A stretch of DNA of 64,000 nucleotides from assembly GCA_009823395.1 (NCBI GenBank), contig CM020510.1:19788273-19852272 (forward strand). The letters are read 5' to 3'. Below are positions 46,097 to 59,900 of the stretch, piece by piece. Position 1 is the first letter of the stretch; the number at the start of each line of letters is the position of its first letter. Origin of the DNA: Thamnaconus septentrionalis. Lineage: Eukaryota; Chordata; Actinopteri; Tetraodontiformes; Monacanthidae. A program made the translations under genes and the position numbers. A model generated the notes under the pieces. That model did no database searches and had not been told where the DNA came from. It saw nothing but the letters and a program-made list of their open reading frames with translations.

Positions 46097-48084
46097 ATTT
46101 CAGTTCAACTTGATACTTAAATCATTCAAATATATGTAGGCAAGCAGGGTTACCAAAGTAAATGCTGCACATACAAAGCATGTTGATTTGAGAAGTAAAT
46201 TAAGTGAAAAGTTCAAATTGAATATCCCTGTTGTGCATGAGCATTAAAACATAACTATGAGCCGGCCTTTCGTTTTTATGACCAACTCTTGTTGCTGTGC
46301 TTTAAAGTTAAGGTACGTCCAAGGGTGATGTTTACTCATGAGGCCGCCCCAACACTTCCTTCATAGCCCATAATTAGCCATCGCAACCAGCAGCTATAAA
46401 TACTTTTACTTTGTCCGGTGCACACCTTACAGATACAGCCTAGCCCGGCGGAAAAGTCCAACGCTCAGGAAAATCCACAAAGTTCCAACGCGATATTCCT
46501 TCTCTGTTAAGGTTGTCACCTTGGGAGAAAAAAATCCCAACAGCCGAGCAAACAGCCAACTTAGCAGTTGTTGTTTTTTTTAACTGAAAAACAGGCACCT
46601 ACTAAAAGAAAAAAGATTGGTGGTTAAGTTGGTTTGCGAGAGGCTCACCCTTGTTGCTCTGGGCAGCCGCACAGATAACAGACCGACAGCAACGGGTACG
46701 GGGCGCTACTTGGGAGGCGCTGGCCCCAATGTGACAGGACAGCATGAGCAGAGCGATCCAGAATGCCGCAGATCAAGTTACAGAGCCGGTAAATATAGCA
46801 GATGCCTATGACCTCCGCAGGTCACTCAACACTCGGTGGAATTCCAATTTGCCGTTGAAGGACTTGCATCAAGGCCTTTTTATAAGCCCGGCTGCCTGGG
46901 CATGGGCAGCAACACACCGACTCAAGCGAGCAGGACTGGCTGCGTTCACAGGAACCGCTGAGGCGCGCCGCTCGCTTCGGAGGTTCATGATTTATTCGCA
47001 GTTCCTCCAGTAATAGTGCCACGGCATATCAGGTGGCAACGACACTGAATACGCCGTCACAGGCCGTCACAGGCCGTCACAGCAAGTTCTCTGCCCGCCG
47101 CCGCCGATGCAAAACAATCACAGACACGAAGGGAAAATCGGCATTGGCGGTTGTGGGTCATCTCATCATTTTCTTCATTCATCAACATTCATTTTAATAG
47201 ATTCAGACATGAAATATTCTGGCTGCACATGGACTCGCATCTTTGCGACCTCCCACCAAAAAGTGCACTGTCGCCTGTGTCCCATCTGAAATCAATGTAT
47301 GGCTCGATGTAAAAGACATGGATGCAAGACAATGGTGGAAGCCGGCGGCAGCACCGTGGTGGTGGGATACAGCATTGCACGGCACAGGGAGAGCAGTGGA
47401 CGGCGCTGGACGACAGTGGACAGCAGTGGACGACACTGGCCCCCAAAAGCCGAAACTAAATACACGAGCACTGCGGACATTTGCGAGCGATTCAGAACAA
47501 ATATGGCGCAAAACGAGTGCAGTATGTGGAGGCCGGCTCATTGAGGATGTGCATAACGTTGCCCCACACGTGATTAGATAACAGCCCAGACCCCAGCAGC
47601 GCCGCTCGCGCGGTGATGGAGCGCCGTACGTGAAGGGGGGCGGGGATGGAGCACGGGACACGGCGAAAAACTTGGCGTGCTCCCACCTCACGTCCGATGA
47701 AACGAGCAAATGCCAACGGGGAAAATATTATTGTTTAAAAAAAAAAAACATAAGGAAGTGTATCGGGGGAAACTTGAGGCTTTATTCGTCGAAGTGGTTA
47801 GCAGTGAAGCCTAGCTACCCAGGAACGGCACCGGCGGAACCGTCAGAGCTGCCTGCTGGGTTACGCCAGTGACAACCGCGCTGGTCGTGCGGTGTCCTGT
47901 TTCACTAGCAACGCAGAATTCTTTCAGTGATACAGTTTGGACCAGCGGATATTGTCAATTCCCTATAAGCGAGACTTGGTCGAACGAAACCGGAACTTTT
48001 AGTCCGGGCTTAGCTGTACATTTCCAGGAAGAACCGAACCGCGGGGCACCGCTGGGTATTGCCAAAGTTGTTTTAAATTCTGCG

Positions 48085-48118
<34 letters not shown>

Positions 48119-48279
48119 GCTGCGTTTAGTAACCATTGGTGATTTACAAGGTTTCATTCAATAGTTAGGAACACTTGCTAACAAAAAAAAATAGGCATAC
48201 GTGGTATTTCTGTGTATTATGCTACATTTTCTGTCAGGGTGTTTGGTGGACGCTAGCCAACCACTGTAAATTCACTCAC

Positions 48280-48410
48280 CTCACAGTTGGGATCTCATCC
48301 CGATCCGACCGGGCATGGAAACGCCCCCCTCTAAAGTAGCTTTCCGGCGGCTTTGCGTTCAAGTTTCTAAACCATCACCGACGTCCGAGCGCGGGACTCG
48401 ACGGCGGAAC
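48280..48410 (-). other. usp2: Probable noncoding first exon of the usp2 long isoform
   Basis: On the minus strand the sequence ends CAACTGTGAG at a strong GTGAGTGAAT donor (exon edge 48280). A TATA-like TATAAAC lies at 48443-48437 and suggests initiation near 48410. The next downstream acceptor in the same direction is that of the long-isoform coding exon at about 38157. Assignment to usp2 is inferred from position and strand. Confidence 0.45.
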
Positions 48411-48600
48411 GCGCAAGAAGACGACGTAGCCGTGGGGTTTATACAGGATAACGCCGCTAACGGACCGTAACGCCGTCCCTGTGCAGTAGTGGAGTTCGGT
48501 GACCAAGTAACGGTTCTTTTCGCTTTAACAGTGACGTCAGTCCCGTAACAAAGCCTCTCGCTGATTGGCGCATATCTCTGCGTGCGCGTCACCGGCCAAA
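48411..48600 (-). promoter_or_regulatory. usp2: Probable usp2 long-isoform promoter with TATA-like box and perfect CRE
   Basis: A palindromic CRE, TGACGTCA, sits at 48532-48539, about 90 bp upstream of TATAAAC (48443-48437) on the minus strand. A reverse CCAAT (ATTGG) is at 48554-48558. CpGs are frequent. Confidence 0.45.
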
Positions 48601-51600
48601 GGCAGCGAACCGCCTCCTACACCCATCTCCAAGGTGATGAACGTAAACATCAGAGATTTCTTTCATTGACATAAATAAACAAATAAATAAATAAATAAAT
48701 AAATAAATAAAACGATTGTGACTTATTCATCAAGTCTTTTTATTTAATTGCTTTTTTACGACATTACATTACGACCTCTCTTTTAGAAAATACTAAAACA
48801 TACATAACTATAGAAAAACATACTTGAGTAAAATCATCAAATTCAAGAACAGTAGCTACGTCTATACATGAACATTACTGAAGTCATGATCTTTTATTTA
48901 GTTTCTTTAATTGCAAAAATCATTTATGTCCTTATATCTATGTTTACTTGCTTATGTTTATTTTCTTCTCAGATTTGTGATCAGCAGTAAAATACTTAAT
49001 CAGTACACACAATGTAGAAATTACTAAATACAAGACCGATTGTTATTGGATCATTTATCTTATTTGGAAAATGTTTGTCTGGTGCTTATGTATTTTCATC
49101 AAAACAACCAATTTACCTTTTCTTCACACATGCTCTATGTTATTTGAGTCTTACATTTCACAGATCAGATCTTTCATTGATTTTTTTTTTTTTTTTTTTT
49201 TTTTGTTCTGGCACTCAAGCAGTCACTTTAGCTTGAGTGTGCGAGCATCTGCACGGGAGTGAATGAGTCATAGAATAATACTGCAGTACAGCAGTATGCG
49301 CCGTGCAACACATCCAAAATCCCTAACAGGACTCCAAAAATGCTGCAGTGAATGAAACAAACATGCTGCAAAGAGCGAAGGGGGGAGGCCCATATTTATT
49401 TATTCATTACCATTCAGTGGTGCATCATCTCTACATACATTTATACAAGAAAGATGACTCATCCATTCCCTTCAATACTACATATAGAATCCGGGACTGT
49501 ATTATGCTTTAGTTTTCATCAAAAACAAAGTGTGGTGCAAACAGTTGAGTAGACTGTTTATGTTACGTTAACACCAAAATCAAAGACAGATAGTTTTCTG
49601 AGAACCACATAAGTTCTGGTGTACGTCTTCTAAGATAATATTGATGACGATGACGATGACGATGATGATGATATAACTTGAGACATTTAATTCAAAATGC
49701 AATTGAAACACATCCAATGGTTTTTTAATACATTCTGGCACACTGATGCTATGCCTGATACTACGTATCATTTTTTGCCTCTAGAGAACATGACCCTATA
49801 TAACATAATTAAAGGACGAATAAAAGGTGGCTCTCAGAGGTACAAACAGTTTGCCTCCCAGTCTAGTGACTGACTACAATACCTGAAATATAACATTGCT
49901 GCATCAGAAGAAGAACGCAGAACACATTAAAAAGAGAGTTTACACAGTGCCGGAAGATGTTAAAGGGTTGATTGATCATTCAGCTTATCATTCAGAACTA
50001 GCTTTCGTAGGTAGTTCGTATACATAGATAACTCAGATAAGGAATCCTACAAGAATGTTATTGTATTTTTTATTTGTATTTTTTTGTTATTTGATCACAA
50101 CAGTTTGAGCTGATCTTAAACGGGATAATTACCACATGTAGCAATGAGAATTTTATTCATTCTGTCAGCCACAGATCTGATCAAACCCACTTACATGCAA
50201 GAAATTCTGTGAGGGAATTTTAAGCAACTGTTCAGAAACAATAACTGTTTTGCCATTCATGTCTTATTGGTAATTCTGAATACAGACAGACAAATTGCAA
50301 AATAAGTTTTAGGGGATTTCATTGGTGAAAAATGTCTCGCCAGTACAGTTGACTCGTAGCTGGTTACACAGACAGCAAAAAAAAAAAAAAAAAAGAAATC
50401 AATACAATTACCAATAAAGATTCACAAAGAGTTCATTGGAAATTATCTAAATTAATTTAACAATTAAATAAATTACACAAACACTATAAAAAAAAAACAT
50501 TTCAGTATAAAACAAAAATCCAATATATCAATTATTCCACATTTCTTGTTTCAACACATTAGGAACTTTGGCATCCCAAAGGTGAAAAGAAAGAAACAAG
50601 TAAACCTTCTTCATACTGGTGCATACTACATATTCTGACTGCATATACATCTCATACTTTATACCACAGACACTTCAACTCAATACTAAAGTTGGTGCCA
50701 GCACTGTATTCCGGCCTTCTGAATACTGGTTTCTATGGCTGTTCACGTTTAATAACATTTTAATCGGCACTATATGCTTAAACAGGTCTAAGTCAGGATA
50801 ATTAGTCTTTTCACGTCACCTGCCGTGTGTCAGTGCTTCACCATCATATATATATATATTTTTATAAATACACCTTTAAGTGTTCAAGTATAGCAGTTGT
50901 GTTATAATATTTAAGTGGTTTATAATGATAGTGAAGAAAGAAACAGTGTTGCATTTAAATACTTGAGCTACTTCTATGTTAAGAGGGTAAAAAGTATTGT
51001 CAAAAAGACACTTTGTAAATGCTTGATTTTCATCAATAGGTGAGTTGAGGGTAAAGGCAAACCACATGTTTGTTTCCAAACTGCCACTTAATGAATATTT
51101 GATATTGTGGCCGGACGAATCAGTGGTGTCCAGTGCCGTAATGCTGTGCATTGTCAGGAATCTCCCACTAAGATACATCACTAGCTATAGGAAAAATCAA
51201 TGCTCCTCTTATACAGGGTGATGACTGAATAATAAAAATCAATACAGACAGCATACGTTGATCAAAATGATAACCTATCTTTGGTTGCTATATTTGCATG
51301 GTGAAGTGATGTATTCTGGGGCAACTGCTTATTTCACAGTACAACAGGAAAGGGGAAACGTGAATGTATAACCAAAGCTGAGAGCTCTGCGCGTTGAGGA
51401 AAAAAATGAAGCTGTATTAGTATAAGTCTGAACATTGCCGTGTAAAGACACAAGTTAAACTAGTGATGGTCCATGAAAAAAAGATCATAGTCAATGAACT
51501 GAGGAAATGATGCTAGAATAATTGCAGTACAAACATTTCTCTTTCCATTTTTTATCCCCCACAAAGGGCTGCCCAAAAGGATCCCTTCAAAATAAAAGCA

Positions 51601-53578
51601 GCTCAGCTCTGAGTTAGTTCAATTTTATCCTGACATTTTGAGCCTGTCAATTAAGTCCCTTTAAATAAAAAGTCACTCTTCAAGTTACTTTGCCTATTCC
51701 ACTTTTCAGCCAGAAACCAGCCCTTTGTCGCAAACATACATACTGATACATCTCACGACTTTCATAGGCATTCAGAGTCGATTCCACCCTCTCAGCAAAG
51801 TCCCGCAGGTCCGTGCTAGCAGTCTCATTCTGTCACTGAGGACTCCAGAGTATGCGTGAGGAGCTAATATGGACTGGTGACTTTGGGGTCTGCTCCACCT
51901 CCCCTCTCAGCTCCCTGCTCAGGGCCGCAGCTCAGTGCGCTGCCCACGTTATTGCCCACGTTGCACTTGGTTCACCTGGGCGGTGACTTTAAATCCAGGC
52001 GGACGGAGCGCTCTGCCCTTTTAAAGCAGAAAACCCATGACCTCACGCCTGGAGGTGCTGACTCCTTGTCCTCCGGCATGCTGCCGCCTCACTTTAATTA
52101 AGCCGACGGGGGGGGAAAATAAACAAACGAAGATATAAAAACGACAGCGTCCGCAAAGACTCAGCGGACTGTAGACCACGAAACCATTTCCCCCTGCCAT
52201 GCACTAAAAGAATCTCTGTGAAGAGCAGAAGCTGCTCCAACCAGTTTCAACACCCACTGTGACATTTGTAACACTTGACCACACTATTACAGACAGACAC
52301 TTTTATGGAAAGCACGTACTCATCTTTAAGTAGAAAATGAAAAAAGGGAAATGTTTAAATGACATTGTAGGCTATGGTTTGGACCAGGTTCTGTGTGCGT
52401 TTTACCAAAGGAAAGATCTCAGATGTTAGATCTCCGGGCACAGGATGGGCTTAATTATGACAAACAACATGTAAAAAAAACAAAAAAAAAACAAAAAAAA
52501 ACACCCAACAGCCAATCAAATAAACGCTGCACTTTGATCGATACTATCAAATAAAAAACTAATTTCACCACCGAAACCATTCAGTCATACAGTGAGTTGA
52601 GTTTCCCCCTGAGGGCAGCCGTACTTTCACTTCCACGTACATGACAGAAACTAATACTTGAAACGGTTCATAAAATGAAGCCTGCTGGACACAAGACACT
52701 GGAAACAGACTTCCAGGCCCTCCGTCCTGTCAGTGAGAGGAAACTAGGTGCGTTTATGAGCATCTCTGTAAGAAGCACACTAAACACTTCAATTTTAACT
52801 GATGGAAAACTATTTTGAAACATCTTCAAGGATTTCACATCTGTGCATTCAATGGTAAATGTCACTCTGGTGGCTGATTGTCAGTAACACTTGGGACGGT
52901 AACTTTTTTTTTTGTCTGCTGGCTCAATGCAGTAAATGAAGTGGAAGTGGAAAACAAATACAGAAACACGAAAAAAACAAACAAACCTGAAAACATTATT
53001 TTCTACAATCCTCTGTTTTCACTGTGAACTCGGCTCTTTGAACTTTGACGTGGGCCTGATTTTTCCTGTAGCAACGACCACCTCGCTTCCTGATGCCGTC
53101 CCCTACTGTGTTGACGTGTTGTCGCCGGATGAGCGCAGCGCCGCCTTGGAACCGGGTGAGTGTGTGAGAACAGTGGACAAGCCAGCGGTGTTGGATACTT
53201 ACCCACGCGAGTGCTATAAAGCTAGAGATAAGAGACAGAGCTGCTTTGCTGGTATAGCGGTGCCCTCCCTCCCGTCTGCTGTGTGGCTACTGGCTGAGCA
53301 CTCGCTCACATTTTTTTTTTTCCTTGAAGACAGATTAGTCCACAAGCTAACCAGACGCATTTCCAGAGACGAAGTGCCTCCCAGCAGTCCGATGTCTTTT
53401 ACGATGGTGCTCAAATATGTTGCGTATTTTCCTCCCTCCGTCCCGAAACGATGCTGCTCCATTTCCCTTCTTTTGGTCAGTTAACCAATAAAAATGTAAT
53501 TTAGAATGAATAATTGATCCATTAACCAACCGGTCAATCCGTGTTTCAAACCCGATGAAGCGGTCAGACGCCGACGGC
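48601..53578. other. Region between usp2 promoter and tbcel stop
   Basis: No gene is recognised. It is AT-rich, with an AATA repeat at about 48676-48711, poly(T) at 49180-49204 and a CGATGA run near 49650. Part of it, read on the minus strand, probably is the tbcel 3' UTR; AATAAA on that strand occurs at 50157-50152 among other places. The plus-strand frame at 52936-53484 shows no domain. Confidence 0.45.
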
Positions 53579-53785
53579 TCACTTGGTCTTGGGCACCACC
53601 ATTAACTCGTCGCCATCCTGGATGCCGTAGGAGTGCAAAACGCGGGTGTTGTACTTCATTTCCTCGGGGCCGAACGCGCTGCACTTGTCGATGTAGTAGA
53701 GCCGCATGCTGTTGGTGGACAGCTGGACCACCCTGGTCAGCTGCTTCTTCAGCTCGGCTACCGTCTGGTCCAGACGGATGTTCAG
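53579..53785 (-). CDS. tbcel: tbcel last exon, ubiquitin-like domain
   Basis: It encodes [20 protein letters not shown], then [20 protein letters not shown] and [11 protein letters not shown], stopping at TGA 53581-53579. Confidence 0.95.
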   Translation of the reverse strand: MNIRLDQTVAELKKQLTRVVQLSTNSMRLYYIDKCSAFGPEEMKYNTRVLHSYGIQDGDELMVVPKTK

Positions 53786-53906
53786 CTGAGACGAGAGAAA
53801 AAAATACTTGCTACATTTCAAGATCTGAAGCTAACAGGCTGTTCTATCATATTAGTTGTATTACTTTGTCTAAGTCGGCAACATCAATCAATCAATCAGC
53901 CAATCC

Positions 53907-53941
<35 letters not shown>

Positions 53942-56900
53942 CATCAGACCAACAGACCTGTTCAACTTTCTCCTCACACTGAACCTCCACTCGCGCACGG
54001 CATCGGGGTCGGAGGTCAATCTCGGCGAGTGGTTCCAGCCTTCCATACTTGGTAACCAGTGAATGGTACCTTCAGAAAAAAAAAAAAAGGCACATTGCAC
54101 ATTCAGGCTTCAGGCATAACATGAACTTTGACACGCCGTGCGATTGGTCACTTCAGTCATGCATCCTGAGCAGGAGGTGGCAGAAGAATTCACATCCTGT
54201 ACTTGAGTAAAAGTGTGGATACTTGTGTAAAAGAAAGCAAGCACAGATTTGAAATGTACTTAAATAAAAGGTAAAAAATTAACAAAACATATGTTTTTCC
54301 AATGTGAGGTGGGGGGACTACAAACACTTCTGTACAAATGTAGGGACAAAAATCAGAAATCATCCGAAAAAAATACTCAAGTGACCTTCATATATCTGAA
54401 AATAGACTTAAGTACAATAACAAAGTATCTGTACCACTGCTGTTAGCTCCTTTAAAAAACAATTATCCGGAGAGGAAATTGGCTAAAATGACAAGCGATT
54501 CATTAATTGCTAATTGACTAACTATTAATTAACAGTTGATGTAAAAAGATGTACCTCTCTATATTTCAGATAATACATGCTGTCATTTGATAAATAAACA
54601 TACACTATAAAAAAAAACTACATGACACACAGCGAGAGCACAGCTCTGTTCACACCCTCCTCGTTTGATGTTGTGCTTGAACATTTCCATGTAACCGGTG
54701 GGAGCGGTGAGAACACAAACAACAAGGGGCCCCACAGTGTGTCCCAGTTCCTGCTTCAGGTCCCCTGTGGATAGTTCCTAGATATTTGACGTGAGCAGAC
54801 GGCGGCATACCTGTAAGGCAGCTCCTCTTCGGGGTGGTCGAAATGATAGCGGATGAAGAACCTCTCAGCGTCCTCTCGCTCACTCTCAGTCACGACACTG
54901 CCGTTTAGCAGCGATATCGACGGAAGTCTGAGGGGAGGCACGCACGCACAAACACACACACGCACACACACACACACACACACTGTGATGAATGAATTCG
55001 ATTATTGCCTCACACGCTGTGCGTTCCCTCGGGATTAGCGAGCAACAAAAACAACCTTCGTCCTATTAATAAAGTTGCATAACGGCGAGCGTTGGGCCTC
55101 ACTGTGCTATGATGAGGCTGCGTCGCTCAGCGTTGGTGTGGGCCTCCAGCAAGGGGATGCCCTGCAGCCGCACCTCCTCCAGCTTGGGGAAGAAGTTCAG
55201 CTTCTCGATGTCGTCCCATTGGTTGAGACCTGGCAAGTTACGTTTCGGAAAGGTAGTTAAAGTCATCAAGGCAGAAAAAACTAAAAAAACTAAAGAAATG
55301 AAGGTAATAAGGAGCAACCTGATAGTATAAGACGCAAATTGTCTTGATGCGTTGGTGAGCTGGTGATGTCTGGGGTTTGGAATTGTATATAAGATGTTGA
55401 CTCTATTAGTATCATTATTATGTCACCATTCTGTTATTTGTCTGTTTTGTTTTGTTTTTTGTTTTTGTTTGTTTGTCAGAAGATAGGACTTATTTGATTA
55501 TTGTTATTTTATTTATTTTATTTATGTGTTGGTGGTGTTCAGACAAATAAATAAAAAAAACAAAAACAAAACTGAGAAAGTCAAAAATGTTTTGTTAGAA
55601 AAACTGATTCTCAGAAAAAAAAAAACCGCCCGAATTAAGATCAAAAAATAATTGCAAGGAAAATTTCCTGTGCCTTAAACAACAAAGCGCACAGTATAAC
55701 TATTTTTTTAAATTTAGAATATGCAATTTTTACAAGACGTCCTGCTATTAAACATTTCTTAATATAAAACAATATAGCACATCTAAGCATATCTGCATCT
55801 TTACAATGTTCCGTTCACGCCGCTAAATTCTATAAATAGATTCACCGCTCACTTGTCCTAAAATAGAAACAAGTCCTGAGATAAAAGCTGTTGCGACGCG
55901 CCACAAATAACACAAAGTGTTCAGGAGCGATGACGTGTATCCACGTGCTAATTTTACCAGCTGTTACGAAGTCATCAGAGACTCTGACGAGACCCTAACA
56001 GACTCTTACGGGTATCCAAAGCTGAAGAGTCCCCCCCCGCCCCCTCATTGTCCCACTGACCTGAGTTGTGCAAGTTGATGCTGCGCAGGTTGGGGAAGAG
56101 ACGTGGCAGGATGTCTTTACTGTCCTGAATGGACGCCAGGTTGTTGTTGGCCATGACCAGCGTGTCCAGGCTGGGGAACATGGAGCCAAACTTGCGGACC
56201 TCTGCCCAGTCCTTGAGGCTGTTGTCGGTGATGTGGAGCAGGCGCAGGGAGGGGCAGGCCACGCTGGAGGCACTCACACTGCTGTACTCGTTAAGGCACA
56301 GGAACAACTCCTCCAGACTGCAGGGGGCAGCAGAGAAAAAAGGGACATTGATTTGTTAACAGCGGTCAAGTAAAAAAAACAACACCTGTTTACTTGTTCA
56401 ATTTAGTGAATTTGAGAAAAGTAGATTTTTAACAAGCACACTGAAATATGTGATTGGGAAGAGAATGCAGACAAGAGGATTGGATGGAAGCAGATGATTG
56501 GCTCAAAGAGCCCAAAGGAAGAGAAGACCGACGCGTGTAATTGTCAGTGCTGTAACGTTGTGCAGCGCAGTAAGGTTAGGATTGCCTATTCAGTCTGTGG
56601 CACTCAGTCAAAGTGTTGAATAATTCAATGAAAAGTTGACGCTTCAAAATATCAAGTGGCTCTTGCCGAGGTTCCAAATGCAAAATGTCAATCCATATCA
56701 ATCCGCGGACGTCGTCGGAAAACTCTTATATAACGAGAATACCAATCGCGCAGTTTATTCTGAGTTCGCTGCGACCTCTGAGCATACAAAATATAATTAG
56801 TTGGAGGTAAATTTTAGCTGAAGTGCCGGCGCCTCGAAGGAACATCCAGAGTTGAGCTTCAGCCCGCTTGAGGAGCAGGTGTCCGCGGTCCTGTGGGGGA

Positions 56901-59900
56901 AGCGAGAGCCGAACGGAGTGAACTGGACTTCTTACTCGGGCATCTCCCTTGTGAGCAGCAGCACCGTCTCCCAGGGCACTTGAGTGTTATTGAGGACGAG
57001 CCGTCGCACTCGGGAAAAGGCTTCGGCACACTGCGGCTCAAGTGTCATCCTTGCCAAGGGGTTGGAGCTCAGGTTTAGAAACTCCAGATTTGGCATGTTG
57101 GACACAATTCTGCTGATCTGGATATAAGACAGAAATCAATGTTTATTTTATTTATCTTTTTTTGCCCGATGGATTATCATAAATCTGTCTCACCAAACTG
57201 TGCCTGGTGACTGACTGTAAAGGTTCTGCAGCACTAAACCAGACTTTAACCTGTGGAGTGCTGTGAATGTTTCATATGGTTGCGACGCAAAGATCTCTCA
57301 AACAGTTAACTTTCTAACTTTCTAAATTCATTTCTACTTCCAAACGCACTGAACCTACAGATCTATGCTATTGTATTATCGTAAATACTCTACAGAAAAA
57401 TGTGCTATTTTTTATGCTTCAGTCCCTGTAGCTTTAAATTTTAAAAAAAAAAGAAAAAAAAGACAACATTAATCAGTGGATTAGTACAATGTTGTTCATG
57501 AAGCAGGGGCCTGTATCACAAAGCGGGATTTTCTCTTAGCGAGATAGCTTCAGGGTTCACCCAAGGTTTTCTGTCTCACAAAGCTGGCTCAGATCTTATC
57601 GGGGTACATCGCCACGGTAACTAACCCCAAACTTGCTCTCAGTGTTAAAAACTTATCCCATAAAAGCATCACTCATTGGCCAATTAGGTGTTCAGAAAAA
57701 ATAAGTTTGTGTTCATTCCAACAACCAGACAGAAGAGCAGAAATTGTGAAGAGAGTGTTATCTTTTAAAATAATAAATATGTTATCACTTCCTTCCTCCA
57801 ACACATTAATTGTGTAACTATAAAGAAGGAGAATATATTTTTTAAGAGATTATCAGGATAATTTTATTCTTCTTTTTTTTCCGTGGCGTCAGCTATGAGC
57901 TTTAGTGTGGCACATACGGAGTCAGGACATTAAAAAGGCCTCACCAGGCATAATGAGGTTTTTTGTGTTTATCATTTTATATCTTTATTCTAAATCTCTC
58001 GTTATCTGAGGGGATGAAATGATAATTGAAATAAATGCAACCTGTCTGCATAAAATTCATTCACGGTGTGATACCACTTCAAACTTTTATGCTGCCCGTT
58101 ATGTCGCCAGGTATTTCATCTCCTATTTCAGTTATTATGTGTCTCTTTTTCATATTTATGTAAAATCTGCTTTTTTGCTCCTCACAAAGTGAAGTACGGC
58201 GCTCTCTCTGCTCGCTCACCGGTGCGTTTCTCCATTGCGATTGGTCTATTGTCCAGAAACCCATCTTGTTAAACCTAGCTGACCCACCTAAGATAAGACA
58301 ATTCTCAGGGTAAGTCAACAGGGTAAGTCCCCGATAAGTGGAGTGACCCGGGAAAAGTTCATCTTGCGTTGTGATACGGGCACCAGGAGAAGAAATGTGC
58401 ATCTTAAATACAATGAACAAAAAGTGTGAATGTATTTATGTTTGGAGGTTGATGGCCACTGAATAAGACGAAAGCATTTTTGACATTGGCGAATGGTTCA
58501 TTTAGAAGCCACTTAGCAGTTCCCTGGATTTGACAATCAATTCTGCAACTGTTTTTTGGTTTTTATCTTAAAAAACAAACAAACAGTAACTACCTGTTTC
58601 TGTCTGTTTTTTTCATGGGAAAAAAAAGGTATAGAAATAGGGTACAGCACCTCTCGCCAGTCCTGCAGATTGTTGTGGGACAGATCCAGCTCCATAACAT
58701 GGGAACAGAAGGCAGCAATCTCACCCTGGTCTCCTGCCCTGCTGATCCCACAGCCACTCAACACCAGCACACTGGGCAGGTTCAGTCGGTCTGGCGGTAA
58801 GGAGCAGAGCAGAGCAGAGATTAATGAGGATGAGTCAAGACTGCAGGGGATAAGGACCAGAAAAACAACAGATTTATTTTTCTGTGGACTTAAGGTTTCT
58901 TAGAAAGGTTCCCCTGACACAAAATAACTGTAAACCTCGTAATTCAGTGCCCTGCTTACATTTAGGATGCAGAATGTTCAGTGTCTTGAAACAAGGAAAC
59001 TATGGAAGTACTTAGAGGGGGAGTAATATTACTTGGAAAAAAATATTCAGCGATGCTACTCCGGCAATCAGACCCTTGAAAACAATCTGGGAGGGTCCAA
59101 GTCTGGAAGCTGCACACTGGAGACGAAATCTCTCTGGTGCACTGCCAGATGGAAAAGCTATCTGCTCCACATTAACCCAACTTCCTGTACGCACACGTTC
59201 CTGAGCGTCCGTCATGCTCGCAAGATATCTCTATTCACCTGAGGCAGCCGACTGCATATCGCTTTGCTATTTTCTCCGACAAAATGAATTTACCTTAGCT
59301 CTAGTTTTGCCTTGGATTTCATTATGGCGACTTAACTGCATTTTGAAATGGAAAGAGTTGTTCTGCGCCACACAAACATTTATTATAGATTCCGGCTGGG
59401 CCTGCACTGAACCGGGTATTTACTTGGATGTAAGAGTGACTTCACACGCATCATCGACTTCGTGTCAAAATGGATAAGGGTGGAAGACATGAAATCGATA
59501 TCGCTTTCTGCTGTCACGGCATTAAATCAGAGATATGATTCTAATTTTTCTCACTCGATCTTATCCTGAAAGAAAAAAAAAATTTGAAAGATTCAATTCA
59601 GTTCAGTTCAATAACTGCTATCCATTCCAGTGTATCGACATTGTGGTGATACTGGATACTGTCTCCCTGTTCTAGATGGATAGATTCAGACTCAGAAAAA
59701 AAGGCTGGGCAATGTACAGATATTGTGATGCCAGACTAAATATGATCTCGGATTACAGAAAAGTGATTTTTCTAATGCTGCAGAGTGTTTCAGTCTTTGC
59801 CCATTTATTTTTTTTTCATGCATGACTGAGATATTGTGCAAATATTAGCAAAAGCTTTGCGATAGCAATCCCCTCCATCACATCTGTAGAGGTATTTAGT

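Larger units (their letters stand above)
38154..48279. other. usp2: Probable usp2 first intron
   Basis: No secure gene. It includes GAGA/CTCT tracts (39293-39330, 39453-39480), an L2-like fragment, a TATG repeat at about 43830-43890, a hairpin at 46063-46096, a poly(A) run at 48088-48115 and one weak plus-strand exon candidate at 42868-42924. Around 41940-41995 a short GCTAACCACTGTGCCGC motif marks another L2 fragment. Confidence 0.5.

Noticed and set aside
52936..53484. 182-aa plus-strand frame near the tbcel 3' end
   Set aside because: It mixes low-complexity and repeat-like sequence, has no domain, shows no exon structure and lies in the presumed tbcel 3' UTR on the other strand.
7214..53945. 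Tandem repeats considered as CRISPR arrays
   Set aside because: All are microsatellites or short tandem duplications without spacer-repeat architecture, and the genome is vertebrate.
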